From Prevotella melaninogenica (lineage in GTDB: Bacteria; Bacteroidota; Bacteroidia; Bacteroidales; Bacteroidaceae), in assembly GCF_013267595.1 (NCBI RefSeq), contig NZ_CP054011.1, forward strand, positions 1,750,147 through 1,814,146: a stretch of 64,000 nt of DNA. Direction: 5' to 3'. Of the stretch, positions 24,195-35,136 are shown one piece after another; position 1 is the stretch's first letter; each line of letters begins with the position of its first letter. Both the position numbers and the translations under genes were made by a program. The notes under the pieces are model-generated. The model searched no databases. It saw only the letters and a program-made list of their open reading frames with translations, and had not been told where the DNA came from.

Positions 24195-25871
24195 TTTAAA
24201 TTGTGTGGAGGTCGATTTACCAATTACTCGACAGAGCTTCATCACTTCTTCCTCGAAGGTTTCTTTGTTAATGGCTTTCCCCTTTAGGACAGAGCGATAG
24301 TTATAGATGGTCTGTGGAGAGTAGAACAACAGGTCGGCTATCTCGGCACTTTCCTTTACGCCTAATCGGATAAGTGCCATAATGCGCTGTTCTGTTGTGA
24401 GTTCATCGGTGCTTTTGTTCTGAATCTGCCCTTCTGGTAAGAGTAGGCTGTTTAACTCCTCAGTAAAGTCTGGATAGAGATCGAGGAATGCCTTATCAAA
24501 ACGAGAGAGGAAAGTGGCTGCGTCTTCTTCTGATAATCGTTCTGATGAAAGCTGACTAAGCAGTTCTGTTATTTGATTGGCTTTAATCTTTCTTTTAACC
24601 AATGTCTGTTGTTTCTTGAGTCGGGTAATATACTTTGCACAAAGGTCAATATACAATTTTGCTAATCTCTCGCGTTTGCGGTTGGTATCAACAAGTAACG
24701 CATTGAGGCCGTGTAGCTGTGTATTCAACTCTTTTTGTTGGGTGTTCAGTTCAGAAAGTTGGTTGTTATTCTTTTGTAATTCTTGTTGCTGAAGACTAAG
24801 GCGTTTGGTTTGTTTAACGATATAAAAGACTGCGGAAAGCAGAAAGAGTAGGAGTAGCGAGATAGCTATGATGGCTGTCATCTGCACCTTGTTGCGCTGG
24901 TTAAGCGTCTGCTGGTAGCTACTGACAATCACTGGTAGCTTACTTGAAATCTCAATGATGCGGAGCCTGTTATTATAGAAATGGGCATCCTCGAGTGCTG
25001 TCTGAATATATTGTTGTGCAAGGTCAAGCTCATCTTTGTTGTGTTCAAAGATGTACATTGCAAGATTTTGGAGGGCAAAGTTCTCCATCGTGCAGTTCTC
25101 TATATCTGCAATACTCGACAATAAAAGGAACTCTTCCTGCTTTTCAGTATTTCCCTCGTTGCCATAACTACCAGAGAGAGCAAAGCATGACATGGCATAG
25201 AATCGGGAATTTTGGGGTAACTGCTTTATGGCTTTGATGTAATGAGCACGTGCTGCTTGTGGATTATTCAATACAAAAACAGCGTATTCACCGAGGTAAT
25301 ACTCGTGATTTTTACCGGTTTCATCGCAAAAAGGCATCGCCTTCTTAAGATACTCTTGCGCCTTTAATCGGTGTGTTGGCGTATAGGTCTTATCGTTACA
25401 GAAGTCTGCCCAATAGGTATGAATACGGAAGAGAGAGATGTAATATTCAAAGTGTTGTGCCTTGTCAAGAACGGTTGTGTCCACCTGTTCTATTTCATGA
25501 ATAGCCTCATTATATAAGCCACCAATGGATAATAGCTCTGCCTTACTGATGGTATTACTATTGTAATAGTAGGTGTTCTGCGTCTCTTTTGCAAGTTTGA
25601 TACCTTTGTTTAGGTATGTCATTGCAGAGTCAAATTGGAAAACATAGTATTCTTCAAATAGCTGTTCGTAGGTCTGTAGACGTTTAAGCGTATTCTCACT
25701 GGTTGTGAGATTCTTCTTTAGTCGGTTGATATCTTTATTCTTATTGTCGATAAGTGCCTTACGCTGCTCCAATAAATTGTCTAACTTTTGTCGTAGCTGT
25801 TGTGTCTTACTACCAGCAGATAATGTTGTTGGCAGTAACAAGAAGAGTATATATAATAAGCTTCTTTTCAT
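24186..25871 (-). CDS. DUF6377-type membrane-anchored transcriptional regulator with TPRs
   Basis: A 561-residue protein. A signal peptide (1-19) precedes a helical, TPR-like sensor region (~60-320, e.g. FDSAMTYLNKGIKLAKE, LGEYAVFVLNNPQAARAHY). One membrane span lies at ~328-350 (AIIAISLLLLFLLSAVFYIV), followed by a Gln/Leu-rich coiled coil (~355-400). A C-terminal LuxR-like HTH covers about 485-545 (LTTEQRIMALIRLGVKESAE, IADLLFYSPQTIYNYRS). This architecture suggests a periplasmic sensor acting on DNA from the membrane. It is divergent from the GH97 gene, a plausible target (inference). The last residues KPE and the stop TAG lie inside the MITE, so the native C terminus was probably altered. 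Confidence 0.85.
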   Translation of the reverse strand: MKRSLLYILFLLLPTTLSAGSKTQQLRQKLDNLLEQRKALIDNKNKDINRLKKNLTTSENTLKRLQTYEQLFEEYYVFQFDSAMTYLNKGIKLAKETQNTYYYNSNTISKAELLSIGGLYNEAIHEIEQVDTTVLDKAQHFEYYISLFRIHTYWADFCNDKTYTPTHRLKAQEYLKKAMPFCDETGKNHEYYLGEYAVFVLNNPQAARAHYIKAIKQLPQNSRFYAMSCFALSGSYGNEGNTEKQEEFLLLSSIADIENCTMENFALQNLAMYIFEHNKDELDLAQQYIQTALEDAHFYNNRLRIIEISSKLPVIVSSYQQTLNQRNKVQMTAIIAISLLLLFLLSAVFYIVKQTKRLSLQQQELQKNNNQLSELNTQQKELNTQLHGLNALLVDTNRKRERLAKLYIDLCAKYITRLKKQQTLVKRKIKANQITELLSQLSSERLSEEDAATFLSRFDKAFLDLYPDFTEELNSLLLPEGQIQNKSTDELTTEQRIMALIRLGVKESAEIADLLFYSPQTIYNYRSVLKGKAINKETFEEEVMKLCRVIGKSTSTQFKPE

Positions 25872-26045
25872 CGTTTAATTACTATTGAGTACAAAGATAA
25901 TACTTTACTCGGAAATAGAGGATGTCTACTTCAAGAAATTATTATTATTATTTAAAATGTTGATAATAAGTTATTTGTGATTAATAGCAACATAAGTTCA
26001 TCTACTTGAGTACTACTATTGACGGTTACTTCAACTCTTTTTTAC

Positions 26046-26053
26046 TATCTTTG
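26046..26053 (+). promoter_or_regulatory. -7 box of the GH97 gene
   Basis: TATCTTTG matches TAnnTTTG, 72 bp before the ATG at 26125. Confidence 0.65.
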
Positions 26054-26100
26054 CATAAAATCAAATAATTACTCTTACAATCTTTAAATAGAAATTATAA

Positions 26101-28263
<2,163 letters not shown>

Positions 28264-28276
28264 GCCATTAAGTTTT

Positions 28277-28404
28277 ATCGGTATTAACCGATATCAATAT
28301 AGTATAAGATAGAAGTGCCGCAGAGAAGCGTGATTGCTCAGAAATTCAAAGGGTTATATCCTTTGAAAGATGGCTACGTTTCTCTGCGGATATTCTATCT
28401 CTTA
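28277..28404 (+). other. Structured 3' region of the GH97 transcript
   Basis: A small hairpin ATCGGT-ATTA-ACCGAT (28277-28292) is followed by a long concentric structure: TAAGATAGAA and CCGCAGAGAAGCGT (28305-28331) pair with ACGTTTCTCTGCGG and TTCTATCTCTTA (28376-28404). A central hairpin TTCAAAGG-N7-CCTTTGAA lies at 28345-28367. No T run follows, so it does not look like a simple terminator. Confidence 0.5.
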
Positions 28405-28414
28405 CACGAAGCGT

Positions 28415-28440
28415 CTTACTTACTTACTTACTTACTTACT
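28415..28440 (+). repeat. CTTA microsatellite, six units
   Basis: Six perfect CTTA units plus CT lie between the GH97 3' structure and its terminator. They are non-coding, but prone to slippage. Confidence 0.85.
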
Positions 28441-28444
28441 CATC

Positions 28445-28495
28445 GTGCGACATTCCAGCATCTTGTTTGTTGGTCTGTCGCACATTTTCTTTCTT
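28445..28495 (+). terminator. Terminator of the GH97 gene
   Basis: GTGCGACA (28445-28452) pairs perfectly with TGTCGCAC (28476-28483), followed by ATTTTCTTTCTTTT. Confidence 0.75.
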
Positions 28496-28509
28496 TTCAT
28501 TCTTAGTTG

Positions 28510-28985
28510 TGAGAAGCAATTATATGTCTATTCATAAGCATGTTTTCCCATCTTCTACAAGCAACTTATTCCCTTATTAATTGATCTCTTGTAAACTATT
28601 TTCGCAAGGCTCAAAACCAATACATGCTCTTTTGGCTTCTAAAAGACGCCTAATTGACTTGCAAAAGGTGCCCTTTTGAGGTCTAAGTAACGCCCTTTTG
28701 AAATCCAATTAAGCACCTTTAATTTTGCTGTTCTATAACAAACTGATTTTCTGCTGGTTAACAATCTGCTTTTTATACGGGTTTTTGCCTTTGTTTTTAG
28801 ATGTTTTATTCTAATTCGTGTAATGAATTTTCATGGTCTTTTTTATGTTTTTGAAGTATTAAAAAGAAAAGGGATTCTATGTCAGAAGATGATAAAAGGA
28901 TAGACGGCTGATAGTCTTTGCTATGTTTTTGTTTAATGTTTAGTGTTCTTTCCATTGAGCGCTTCTATTGTGCTTTAACATCATC
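28510..28985 (+). repeat. 577-bp repeat family, partly decayed copy C
   Basis: It aligns with copies B and D from about the CTACAA/TTATTCCCTTATT segment onward, including core hairpin arms AAAAGGTGC (28663-28671) and GCACCTTT (28713-28720), the trailing TTTTTAGATGTTTTATTC and the TATGTCAGAAGATGATAAA segment. The terminal inverted repeats are eroded, so both boundaries are approximate. Together with the GH97 3' structures it fills 28264-29000. Confidence 0.75.
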
Positions 28986-29170
28986 TAATCGTCATTTTGA
29001 ATCCGGTTTTTCCTTTTTAAAGAAGTAGTTTCAATTTATTTTCACGACAAGAAGTCGAGGAGGAGTGGTACATTAGGATAAGAAAGAGGGTGAACAGAAG
29101 AGGGGTTAATAAAGAATTGTAATAATAATAACCTATAAACAATATAATAATAATCTATTTTTATGAATAA

Positions 29171-29217
29171 AAAGAACTTTCCCTATTGGTCTAATAGCTA
29201 CGAACCAATAGGGGAAG
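29171..29217 (-). terminator. Terminator of the ndh gene
   Basis: CCTATTGGT and ACCAATAGG form a stem. On the minus strand it is followed by GAAAGTTCTTTTTATTC. Confidence 0.7.
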
Positions 29218-29255
29218 GGAATACATTTAGTTCTCAAGAGTAGGGGACTGAATGT

Positions 29256-30527
29256 TTATTTTGCCTTCAAAATCAAACGGAGGCTTTGCTTATAATTAAT
29301 ATAGTTCCATACCCAGTTGAGCAGAATAAACGTCTTATTCTTTACACCAAGGATAGAGCGAAGGTGAACAACGAGCCACAACGCCCAAGCAGGGAAACCT
29401 CCAAACTTCTTTCCAGAGATTTCGGCTACGGCATGGTTACGACCAATAGTTGCCATTACACCGAGATTTTTGTATTTGAAAGGCTTTAGTTCTTTCCCTT
29501 TCGACATTGCTTTAAAATTCTTTGCTACTGTCTTTGCTTGCTGCATAGCAACCTGCGCTAACTGTGGATGACCGAGTGGATATTCCTCATCACCCTCGAC
29601 AAGACTCACATCACCAATAGCATAGACATCTTTTACACCTTTCACACGACAAAAACGATCTGTTAAGAACCTACCAGCATGACCAATACTCTCTGCGGGA
29701 AAACCCTCGACGGTGTTTGCACAGATTCCACTCACCCAGATAACGGTCTGTGTAGGAATCTCTAAGCCAGCACTGGTTTTCAGAATACCATCTTTGTATT
29801 CAGTAGCAAACTGAGGCTGACGGATATGAACATGCAACTCCTTTAAATCACGTTCTGCTCGCTTTGATGATACTGGGTCCATAGCTGATAGCAGACGGTC
29901 AACAGCATTTACAAGGTAGATATGCATCTGTGAAGAGTCAAGGTCGGGGTAATCACGAGCAATGATGTTCTTCTTCATTTCTGCCACAGCACCTGCAATC
30001 TCTACACCTGAAGCACCACCACCAACAACGACAATATTCATTAAAGCTTGTTTGCGTGCTGGGTCTTCTTCTGTTAGAGCAAGTTCAAGATTACGGAGAA
30101 TAGTGTTACGAAGTTTCATAGCCTCACTAACCGATTTCATCGGGAGGGTCGTTGCTTCGATATCCTTATTACCAAAGAAGTTTGTCTTTGCGCCAAACGC
30201 CATTACAAGATAGTCGTAATCTATCTCACCTACAGTCGTATTGATTATCTTTTTATCCGTATTCACCGACTCTACCTTTGCCATACGGAAGAAAAAGTCC
30301 TTTTTACCTTGGAAGAGTCGACGGAAAGGAAAGGAGATACTACTTGGTTCAAGACCACCCGAAGCCACCTGATAAATCAATGGAGGGAACTGATGATAGT
30401 TATTCTTATCTACCAATACTACTTGATAGTCACCGTCTACTAATTTGAAGGCTAATTCCAAACCTCCTAATCCACCACCAACAATAACGATTCTCTTTTT
30501 GTCAGTGTGTTCAATGTTTGCTTTCAT
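29256..30527 (-). CDS. ndh: Type II NADH:quinone oxidoreductase
   Basis: A 423-residue FAD flavoprotein that passes electrons from NADH to quinone without pumping. The FAD Rossmann motif is at the N terminus (IVIVGGGLGGLELAFKL), with YHQFPPLIYQVASGGLEPSS typical of NDH-2. A second NADH-binding motif is near residue 165 (IVVVGGGASGVEIAGAV). DVYAIGDVSLVEG is the FAD-binding C-terminal motif. The C-terminal helix region (FKYKNLGVMATIGRNHAV, then AWALWLVVHLRSILGVKNK) gives membrane attachment. It lies 109 bp downstream of the M16 peptidase gene on the same strand, perhaps co-transcribed. Confidence 0.93.
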   Translation of the reverse strand: MKANIEHTDKKRIVIVGGGLGGLELAFKLVDGDYQVVLVDKNNYHQFPPLIYQVASGGLEPSSISFPFRRLFQGKKDFFFRMAKVESVNTDKKIINTTVGEIDYDYLVMAFGAKTNFFGNKDIEATTLPMKSVSEAMKLRNTILRNLELALTEEDPARKQALMNIVVVGGGASGVEIAGAVAEMKKNIIARDYPDLDSSQMHIYLVNAVDRLLSAMDPVSSKRAERDLKELHVHIRQPQFATEYKDGILKTSAGLEIPTQTVIWVSGICANTVEGFPAESIGHAGRFLTDRFCRVKGVKDVYAIGDVSLVEGDEEYPLGHPQLAQVAMQQAKTVAKNFKAMSKGKELKPFKYKNLGVMATIGRNHAVAEISGKKFGGFPAWALWLVVHLRSILGVKNKTFILLNWVWNYINYKQSLRLILKAK

Positions 30528-30636
30528 TATCCTGCTTTTATTTATGTTTGTTTTCTTTTATATGTCTGTTTCCTTTTCTTTCTTACAGAGAAAATCGTGC
30601 CAGAGGTATTCTTTGCTAAGGGAAAAGTTATTCCGT

Positions 30637-31878
30637 TTATATATAAATCAGTTTTGTAAGTCGTTCTTCTGGGAAGAGTTCGCGTGCAACAGCTTGCACC
30701 TCTTCAGCGGTGATAGCGTCAATATTGCGATAAAGTGCTGATATATCTTTCTTCCAACCATAGTGGAGAAAACCTTTAGCGAAGTCTAAAGCAAGGTTCT
30801 CTCGGTTGTCACAAGCTATGCCAATCTGTCCTTTAATCTGCTGTTTAGCTATAGACAACTCGTCATCTGTCAATGGAATGTCGATGAAATGGTCAAGTTC
30901 TGCACGTACAAGGCGCATACATTCGTCCAAATCATCTGCGTCGCAGCCAAAGTAAATGCTCCAAATACCTGTTAAAGAATAGCTCACTATAGAGCTTTCT
31001 ACCGTATAAACGAGTCCACGCCGTTCACGAAGTGCAAGATTCAACCGGGCACTCATACCAGGTCCACCTAAGATGTTATTAAGTAGATAAAGTGCCATAC
31101 GTCTTTTATCATGTATGCTATAGGCACGATTACCAATCATCACGTGGGCTTGGTGAGTATGCTTATCTATCTTAACTGTCTGTGGCTGATATTCACTCAA
31201 TGCAGGAAGCGGAGTTTCTATTGGCTTTTCAGTTTCACCCTTTATTCTTACTTTCGAGTGATTTTCCTTCTCTAAAAGGCTAAGTAGATTATCAAAATCC
31301 ACATCACCATAGGCAAAAAACACCGAATTCATCGGTTGGTAGTGCTTCTGAGTGAAACGAAGTGCATCCTCGGCAGTAAACTTCCTGACACGCTCTGCCG
31401 TACCAAGGATACTATGTCCTAAAGGATGTCCACGGAAGATGATATTTTCAAACTCATCATATATCAACTCTGCTGGACTATCGTTATAAGACTCGATTTC
31501 ATCGCAAATAACTTCTACCTCCTTGTTAATCTCTTTTTGTGGATAGATACTGTGAAAAACAATATCTGTCAGTAGGTCTATCGCTCGGGGAAGATGGTCC
31601 TTCAGAATAGCTGAATAATAAACCGTATTGGTCTTGGTGGTGAAAGCATTGAGATCGCCTCCTACTTGCTCAAGACATTGAATAACATCAATTGCTGTTC
31701 GGCGAGTAGTACCTTTGAAGGTAACATGTTCGCAGAAATGAGCAATACCCTCCTCGTCAGGTAGTTCGTTAGCTGTCCCGACGTTGAGTTGATACCCACA
31801 ATAGACCACTGGTGAGGTCGTTGAAAGGGTAATGATGCGCAGTCCATTCTCTAAGACTGCAGTCTGATATCTTGTCAT
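30637..31878 (-). CDS. M16 family zinc metallopeptidase
   Basis: About 413 residues. The start ATG at 31878 gives MTRYQTAVLENGLRI; the longer frame begins with TTG and adds three residues. The inverted zinc motif HFCEH lies near residue 52, with the downstream Glu in NKEVEVICDEIESYNDSP. The second half carries the M16 pattern GGPGMSARLNLALRERRGLVY. The length, about 410, is that of a single M16 unit like mitochondrial processing peptidase beta or PqqL-like proteins. No signal peptide is seen, so it is probably cytoplasmic. It could degrade peptides; the substrate is unknown. It is divergent from the PfkB kinase gene. Confidence 0.9.
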   Translation of the reverse strand: MTRYQTAVLENGLRIITLSTTSPVVYCGYQLNVGTANELPDEEGIAHFCEHVTFKGTTRRTAIDVIQCLEQVGGDLNAFTTKTNTVYYSAILKDHLPRAIDLLTDIVFHSIYPQKEINKEVEVICDEIESYNDSPAELIYDEFENIIFRGHPLGHSILGTAERVRKFTAEDALRFTQKHYQPMNSVFFAYGDVDFDNLLSLLEKENHSKVRIKGETEKPIETPLPALSEYQPQTVKIDKHTHQAHVMIGNRAYSIHDKRRMALYLLNNILGGPGMSARLNLALRERRGLVYTVESSIVSYSLTGIWSIYFGCDADDLDECMRLVRAELDHFIDIPLTDDELSIAKQQIKGQIGIACDNRENLALDFAKGFLHYGWKKDISALYRNIDAITAEEVQAVARELFPEERLTKLIYI

Positions 31879-31951
31879 AGGGTGCAAAATTAAGAAAAAA
31901 GAATGAAAACTAATAGACTTTAATAGACAAAGAAAAAAGAACTCGATTCAT

Positions 31952-31982
31952 TTTGTGTTCCGCCTAAATTTCTGTATATTTG
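31952..31982 (+). promoter_or_regulatory. Promoter of the PfkB kinase gene
   Basis: TTTG (31952-31955) and TATATTTG (31975-31982) are spaced 19 bp, a near-ideal Bacteroidota -33/-7 promoter 38 bp before the ATG. Confidence 0.8.
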
Positions 31983-32019
31983 CACAACTAAAGCGAGAAA
32001 CAACATAATTCACAATAAA

Positions 32020-32958
32020 ATGCGGAAAGTTATAGGTATCGGTGAAACCGTCTTAGACATCATCTTTAAGGATAATAAACCAGTTGAGGCAGTTCCAGGT
32101 GGATCTACCTTTAACGCCATTACGTCGTTAGGACGCTGCGGAGTCAACACATCGTTTATCTCTGAGGCGGGTAATGACCATGTTGGAAAATATATTATCG
32201 ACTTCTTGAAGGACAATGGTGTGAATGCTGATAACATTTCAACCTTCCCTGATTCTAAGTCACCTGTATCACTCGCTTTCCTTAATGAGAAGAATGATGC
32301 TGAGTATATCTTCTATAAAGATCACCCACACGTTCAATTAGATTTCACATTCCCTGATATACAGCCCGATGATATTGTGCTTTTTAGTTCCTTCTATGCG
32401 GTGAATCCAGTGATTCGTCCGCAGGTGGTAGGATTACTTGATTATGCACGTTCACGTGGTGCAATCATCTACTACGATGTTAACTTCCGTCCTGCACATA
32501 AGGATGATGTTATTAAGATTACCCCTAATTTGATAGAAAATCTTGATTATGCGGATATCGTACGTGGTAGTTTGGAGGACTTTGCAACGATTTATAAAAA
32601 AGAAGATGCTGATAAGGTCTATAATGCGGAGATTTCTTTTTATTGCAAGCAGTTTATCTATACACAGGGAAGTCAGCCTGTTGAAGTGCGCAGTGGTAAG
32701 GAATTGAAGAAGTCCTATCCTGTTCTCGACACGAATGTTGTCAGTACAATCGGAGCTGGTGACAACTTTAATGCAGGTTTCATCTTCGGTATGTTGAAAC
32801 ATGGTATCACTCGTGCTGATCTCGAAAGAGGGCTGACAGAAGAGCAATGGGACAAACTTATCAACTATGCCTTGGCGTTCTCTGCAGACTGCTGCAAGGA
32901 CATCTTCAACTATGTAAGCAAGGACTTTGGTGAGAAGATGAAGGAGGAGGCTTTGTAA
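32020..32958 (+). CDS. PfkB-family carbohydrate kinase (fructokinase-like)
   Basis: A 312-residue ribokinase-fold sugar kinase. The N-terminal substrate motif GETVLDIIF and PGGSTFNAITSLGRCG are typical of the family. The C-terminal signature TIGAGDNFNAGFIFGML contains the catalytic Asp of GAGD. Bacteroides and Prevotella proteins of this type are usually called fructokinases; the sugar is not provable from sequence. A 9-bp array separates it from the A-type flavoprotein gene, so a shared transcript is possible. Confidence 0.88.
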   Translation: MRKVIGIGETVLDIIFKDNKPVEAVPGGSTFNAITSLGRCGVNTSFISEAGNDHVGKYIIDFLKDNGVNADNISTFPDSKSPVSLAFLNEKNDAEYIFYKDHPHVQLDFTFPDIQPDDIVLFSSFYAVNPVIRPQVVGLLDYARSRGAIIYYDVNFRPAHKDDVIKITPNLIENLDYADIVRGSLEDFATIYKKEDADKVYNAEISFYCKQFIYTQGSQPVEVRSGKELKKSYPVLDTNVVSTIGAGDNFNAGFIFGMLKHGITRADLERGLTEEQWDKLINYALAFSADCCKDIFNYVSKDFGEKMKEEAL

Positions 32959-33014
32959 TAAGCCTTATTAGCCCAATAAACCCAATTGGTCTAATAAGCC
33001 CAATATGCTTAACA
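32957..33014. repeat. 9-bp-period tandem array, copy 3
   Basis: Units read taataag, ccttattag, cccaataaa, cccaattgg, tctaataag, cccaatatg in 9-bp phase. The array starts at the kinase stop codon itself and fills most of the gap to the flavoprotein gene. Confidence 0.75.
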
Positions 33015-33042
33015 AAAGAAACTACATAAATTCAAAAATAAA

Positions 33043-34233
33043 ATGATAGAAATTGCCAATAAAGTTTATTACGTAGGAGTTAACGATCGTAATAAGAACC
33101 TTTTTGAAGGATTATGGCCACTGCCTTATGGTGTTACCTACAATTCTTATCTCATTGATGATGAGAAGGTTTGCCTTATTGATACAGTAGAAGTAGACTT
33201 CTTTACACAGTTTATTGAGAGACTTCGTGAGGTGTTGGGCGACCGACAGATTGATTACTTAGTCATCAACCACATGGAGCCTGACCACTCTGGTTCAATA
33301 GGTTTACTGCGTAAATATTATCCTAATATCCAAGTTATCGGTAATAAGAAAACCTTTGATATGATGTCAGGATTCTATGGTGTCAAGGATAATACGTTAG
33401 AGGTTAAGAATGGTGAGGAGTTGAGCTTAGGTAATCATACCTTACAGTTCTTTATGACTCCAATGGTTCACTGGCCAGAGACAATGATGACACTCTGTAA
33501 AGGTGAGGTCAGCTACCTCTTTACAGGTGATGCGTTCGGCTGTTTTGGTGCATTAAATGGCGGTCTCATCGATCAAGAGATTGATACTGATTGGTGTTGG
33601 TTAGAGATGGTTCGCTACTATTCTAACATCGTTGGAAAGTACGGAACACCTGTTCAGAACGCGTTGAAGAAGCTTGCGGGTATTCATATTGATTATATCT
33701 GCTCTACTCACGGACCAGTATGGCATAAGTATGTTGACAAGGTTATCGGACTGTATGACCGTATGTCTAAGTACGAAACAGAGCCTGGTTTGGTGATTTG
33801 CTATGGTACAATGTATGGCAATACAGAGCGTATGGCAGAACAGATTGCACGTTCAGCATCGCTTGCTGGTGTGAAGAATATTCGTTTGTACAATGTTTCT
33901 AAGACACACCACAGCTATATTCTCCAAGACATCTTCCGCTTCCGTGGCTTGATTGTTGGTGCTCCTACCTATAATGCAGGACTCTATCACGAGATGGATG
34001 TACTCTTGCAGGAGGTTGCTAATCGCGATATCAAGAACCATCTTATTGGTTGGTTTGGTTCTTACTCTTGGGCTTCAAAGGCTGTTGCTGCCATTGGCGA
34101 ATGGAATGAGAACCATCTCCACTTTGAAAAAGTGGGTGAGCCAGTAGAGATGAAGCAGGCGCTGACACCTGAAATAAAAGAAGAATGCAACCGCTTAGGA
34201 CGCGAAATGGCTGCAAAACTTTTAGAAGAATAA
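33043..34233 (+). CDS. A-type flavoprotein (FprA/rubredoxin:oxygen oxidoreductase family)
   Basis: A 396-residue diiron flavoprotein that reduces oxygen or nitric oxide to protect anaerobes. Residues 1-~245 form a metallo-beta-lactamase-like domain with the iron motif NHMEPDHSGS and later ligands in VHWPETMM, TGDAFGCFG and CSTHGPVWH. Residues ~255-395 are a flavodoxin-like FMN domain (ICYGTMYGNTERMAEQIA, VGAPTYNAGLYHEM). No rubredoxin extension is seen, so the donor is a separate protein. The next gene starts 2 bp after the stop, so the two are translationally linked. Confidence 0.94.
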   Translation: MIEIANKVYYVGVNDRNKNLFEGLWPLPYGVTYNSYLIDDEKVCLIDTVEVDFFTQFIERLREVLGDRQIDYLVINHMEPDHSGSIGLLRKYYPNIQVIGNKKTFDMMSGFYGVKDNTLEVKNGEELSLGNHTLQFFMTPMVHWPETMMTLCKGEVSYLFTGDAFGCFGALNGGLIDQEIDTDWCWLEMVRYYSNIVGKYGTPVQNALKKLAGIHIDYICSTHGPVWHKYVDKVIGLYDRMSKYETEPGLVICYGTMYGNTERMAEQIARSASLAGVKNIRLYNVSKTHHSYILQDIFRFRGLIVGAPTYNAGLYHEMDVLLQEVANRDIKNHLIGWFGSYSWASKAVAAIGEWNENHLHFEKVGEPVEMKQALTPEIKEECNRLGREMAAKLLEE

Positions 34234-34234
34234 A

Positions 34235-34747
34235 ATGAATATAGCAGTATTTTGTTCTGCAAACAATAACATTGCTCCCGACTACTTCCGTGCTGCGGAA
34301 GAGTTGGGACGATGGATTGGAGAGAATGGACATATGCTTGTTTATGGTGGAGCCAACAGTGGATTGATGGAGTGTATTGGTAAAGCTGTACATGAAGCTG
34401 GTGGACGTACTATCGGAGTTATCCCTCGTATCTTAGAAGAAGGACGTAGAGTTAGCGACTATGTAGATGTAGAGATTCCTTGCGAAGACCTTACTGATCG
34501 CAAGGCAATCATCATGGAACGCTCTGATGAGTTCTATGCTTTACCAGGTGGTATCGGAACAATTGATGAAATTTTCACTGTTGCAGCCTCTGCTTCTATT
34601 GGTTATCATCATAAGAAGGTTACCTTAGTCAACGTGCAGGGCTTTTGGGATAGTCTTATTGCCCTGCTAAATGACCAACAAGAAAAAGGTATGATGCGTG
34701 GTAGACTCCACGATTATATAGAGATTAAGAGTATAGACGACTTTTAA
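34235..34747 (+). CDS. LOG-family (TIGR00730) nucleotide phosphoribohydrolase-like protein
   Basis: A 170-residue Rossmann-fold protein. The LOG signatures are present: YGGANSGLMECIGKAV, then PGGIGTIDEIFTV (PGGxGTxxE with the catalytic Glu). Family members cleave nucleoside monophosphates such as AMP or cytokinin ribotides to base and ribose phosphate; in non-plant-associated bacteria the physiological substrate is unclear. The ATG overlaps the upstream flavoprotein stop region by spacing of one base, suggesting coupled translation. A terminator follows. Confidence 0.9.
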   Translation: MNIAVFCSANNNIAPDYFRAAEELGRWIGENGHMLVYGGANSGLMECIGKAVHEAGGRTIGVIPRILEEGRRVSDYVDVEIPCEDLTDRKAIIMERSDEFYALPGGIGTIDEIFTVAASASIGYHHKKVTLVNVQGFWDSLIALLNDQQEKGMMRGRLHDYIEIKSIDDF

Positions 34748-34750
34748 CCC

Positions 34751-34797
34751 GAATCTCTAATTTTGCAACATGAATTGCAAACTTAGAGATTTGTCTT
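34751..34797 (+). terminator. Terminator after the LOG gene
   Basis: AATCTCTAA (34752-34760) pairs with TTAGAGATT (34783-34791), the inner TTTTGC with GCAAA, and TTGTCTTT follows. Beyond it, up to the next -7 box, 34798-34982 shows nothing. Confidence 0.7.
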
Positions 34798-34982
34798 TAA
34801 TACGTAACTATTTTTCAAAGGATTATTTCGTTGAGACGCATTGATATAAAAACGAAACATAAATAAACAATAGACGTGTTCATTTCATATTCTTCAACAA
34901 AAAATGAATACGTTTACAATACCTTACAGTTATTTTGCACTCTACCTGAGCCACAAAGCATGTAAATATGCGGTGAATAGTG

Positions 34983-34990
34983 TAATTTTG
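34983..34990 (+). promoter_or_regulatory. -7 box of the GH16 gene
   Basis: TAATTTTG matches TAnnTTTG. The GH16 start at 35137 lies 146 bp downstream, implying a long leader. Confidence 0.5.
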
Positions 34991-35136
34991 CAGCCGAAGG
35001 TTAGCTAATGATTAGATTTAAGAATTATAACAGGATAGCTTTACAAGATTGTTTAAGCATCCCTGTTTAATATCAAGCTACCTTTATCTAATTAAATAAC
35101 ATGAGTGGCATAAGGCTACTTTTAAACAAAATCAAC

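Noticed and set aside
28315..28506. 63-codon open frame across the GH97 3' structure and CTTA repeats
   Set aside because: Composed of hairpin arms and microsatellite; no start signal.
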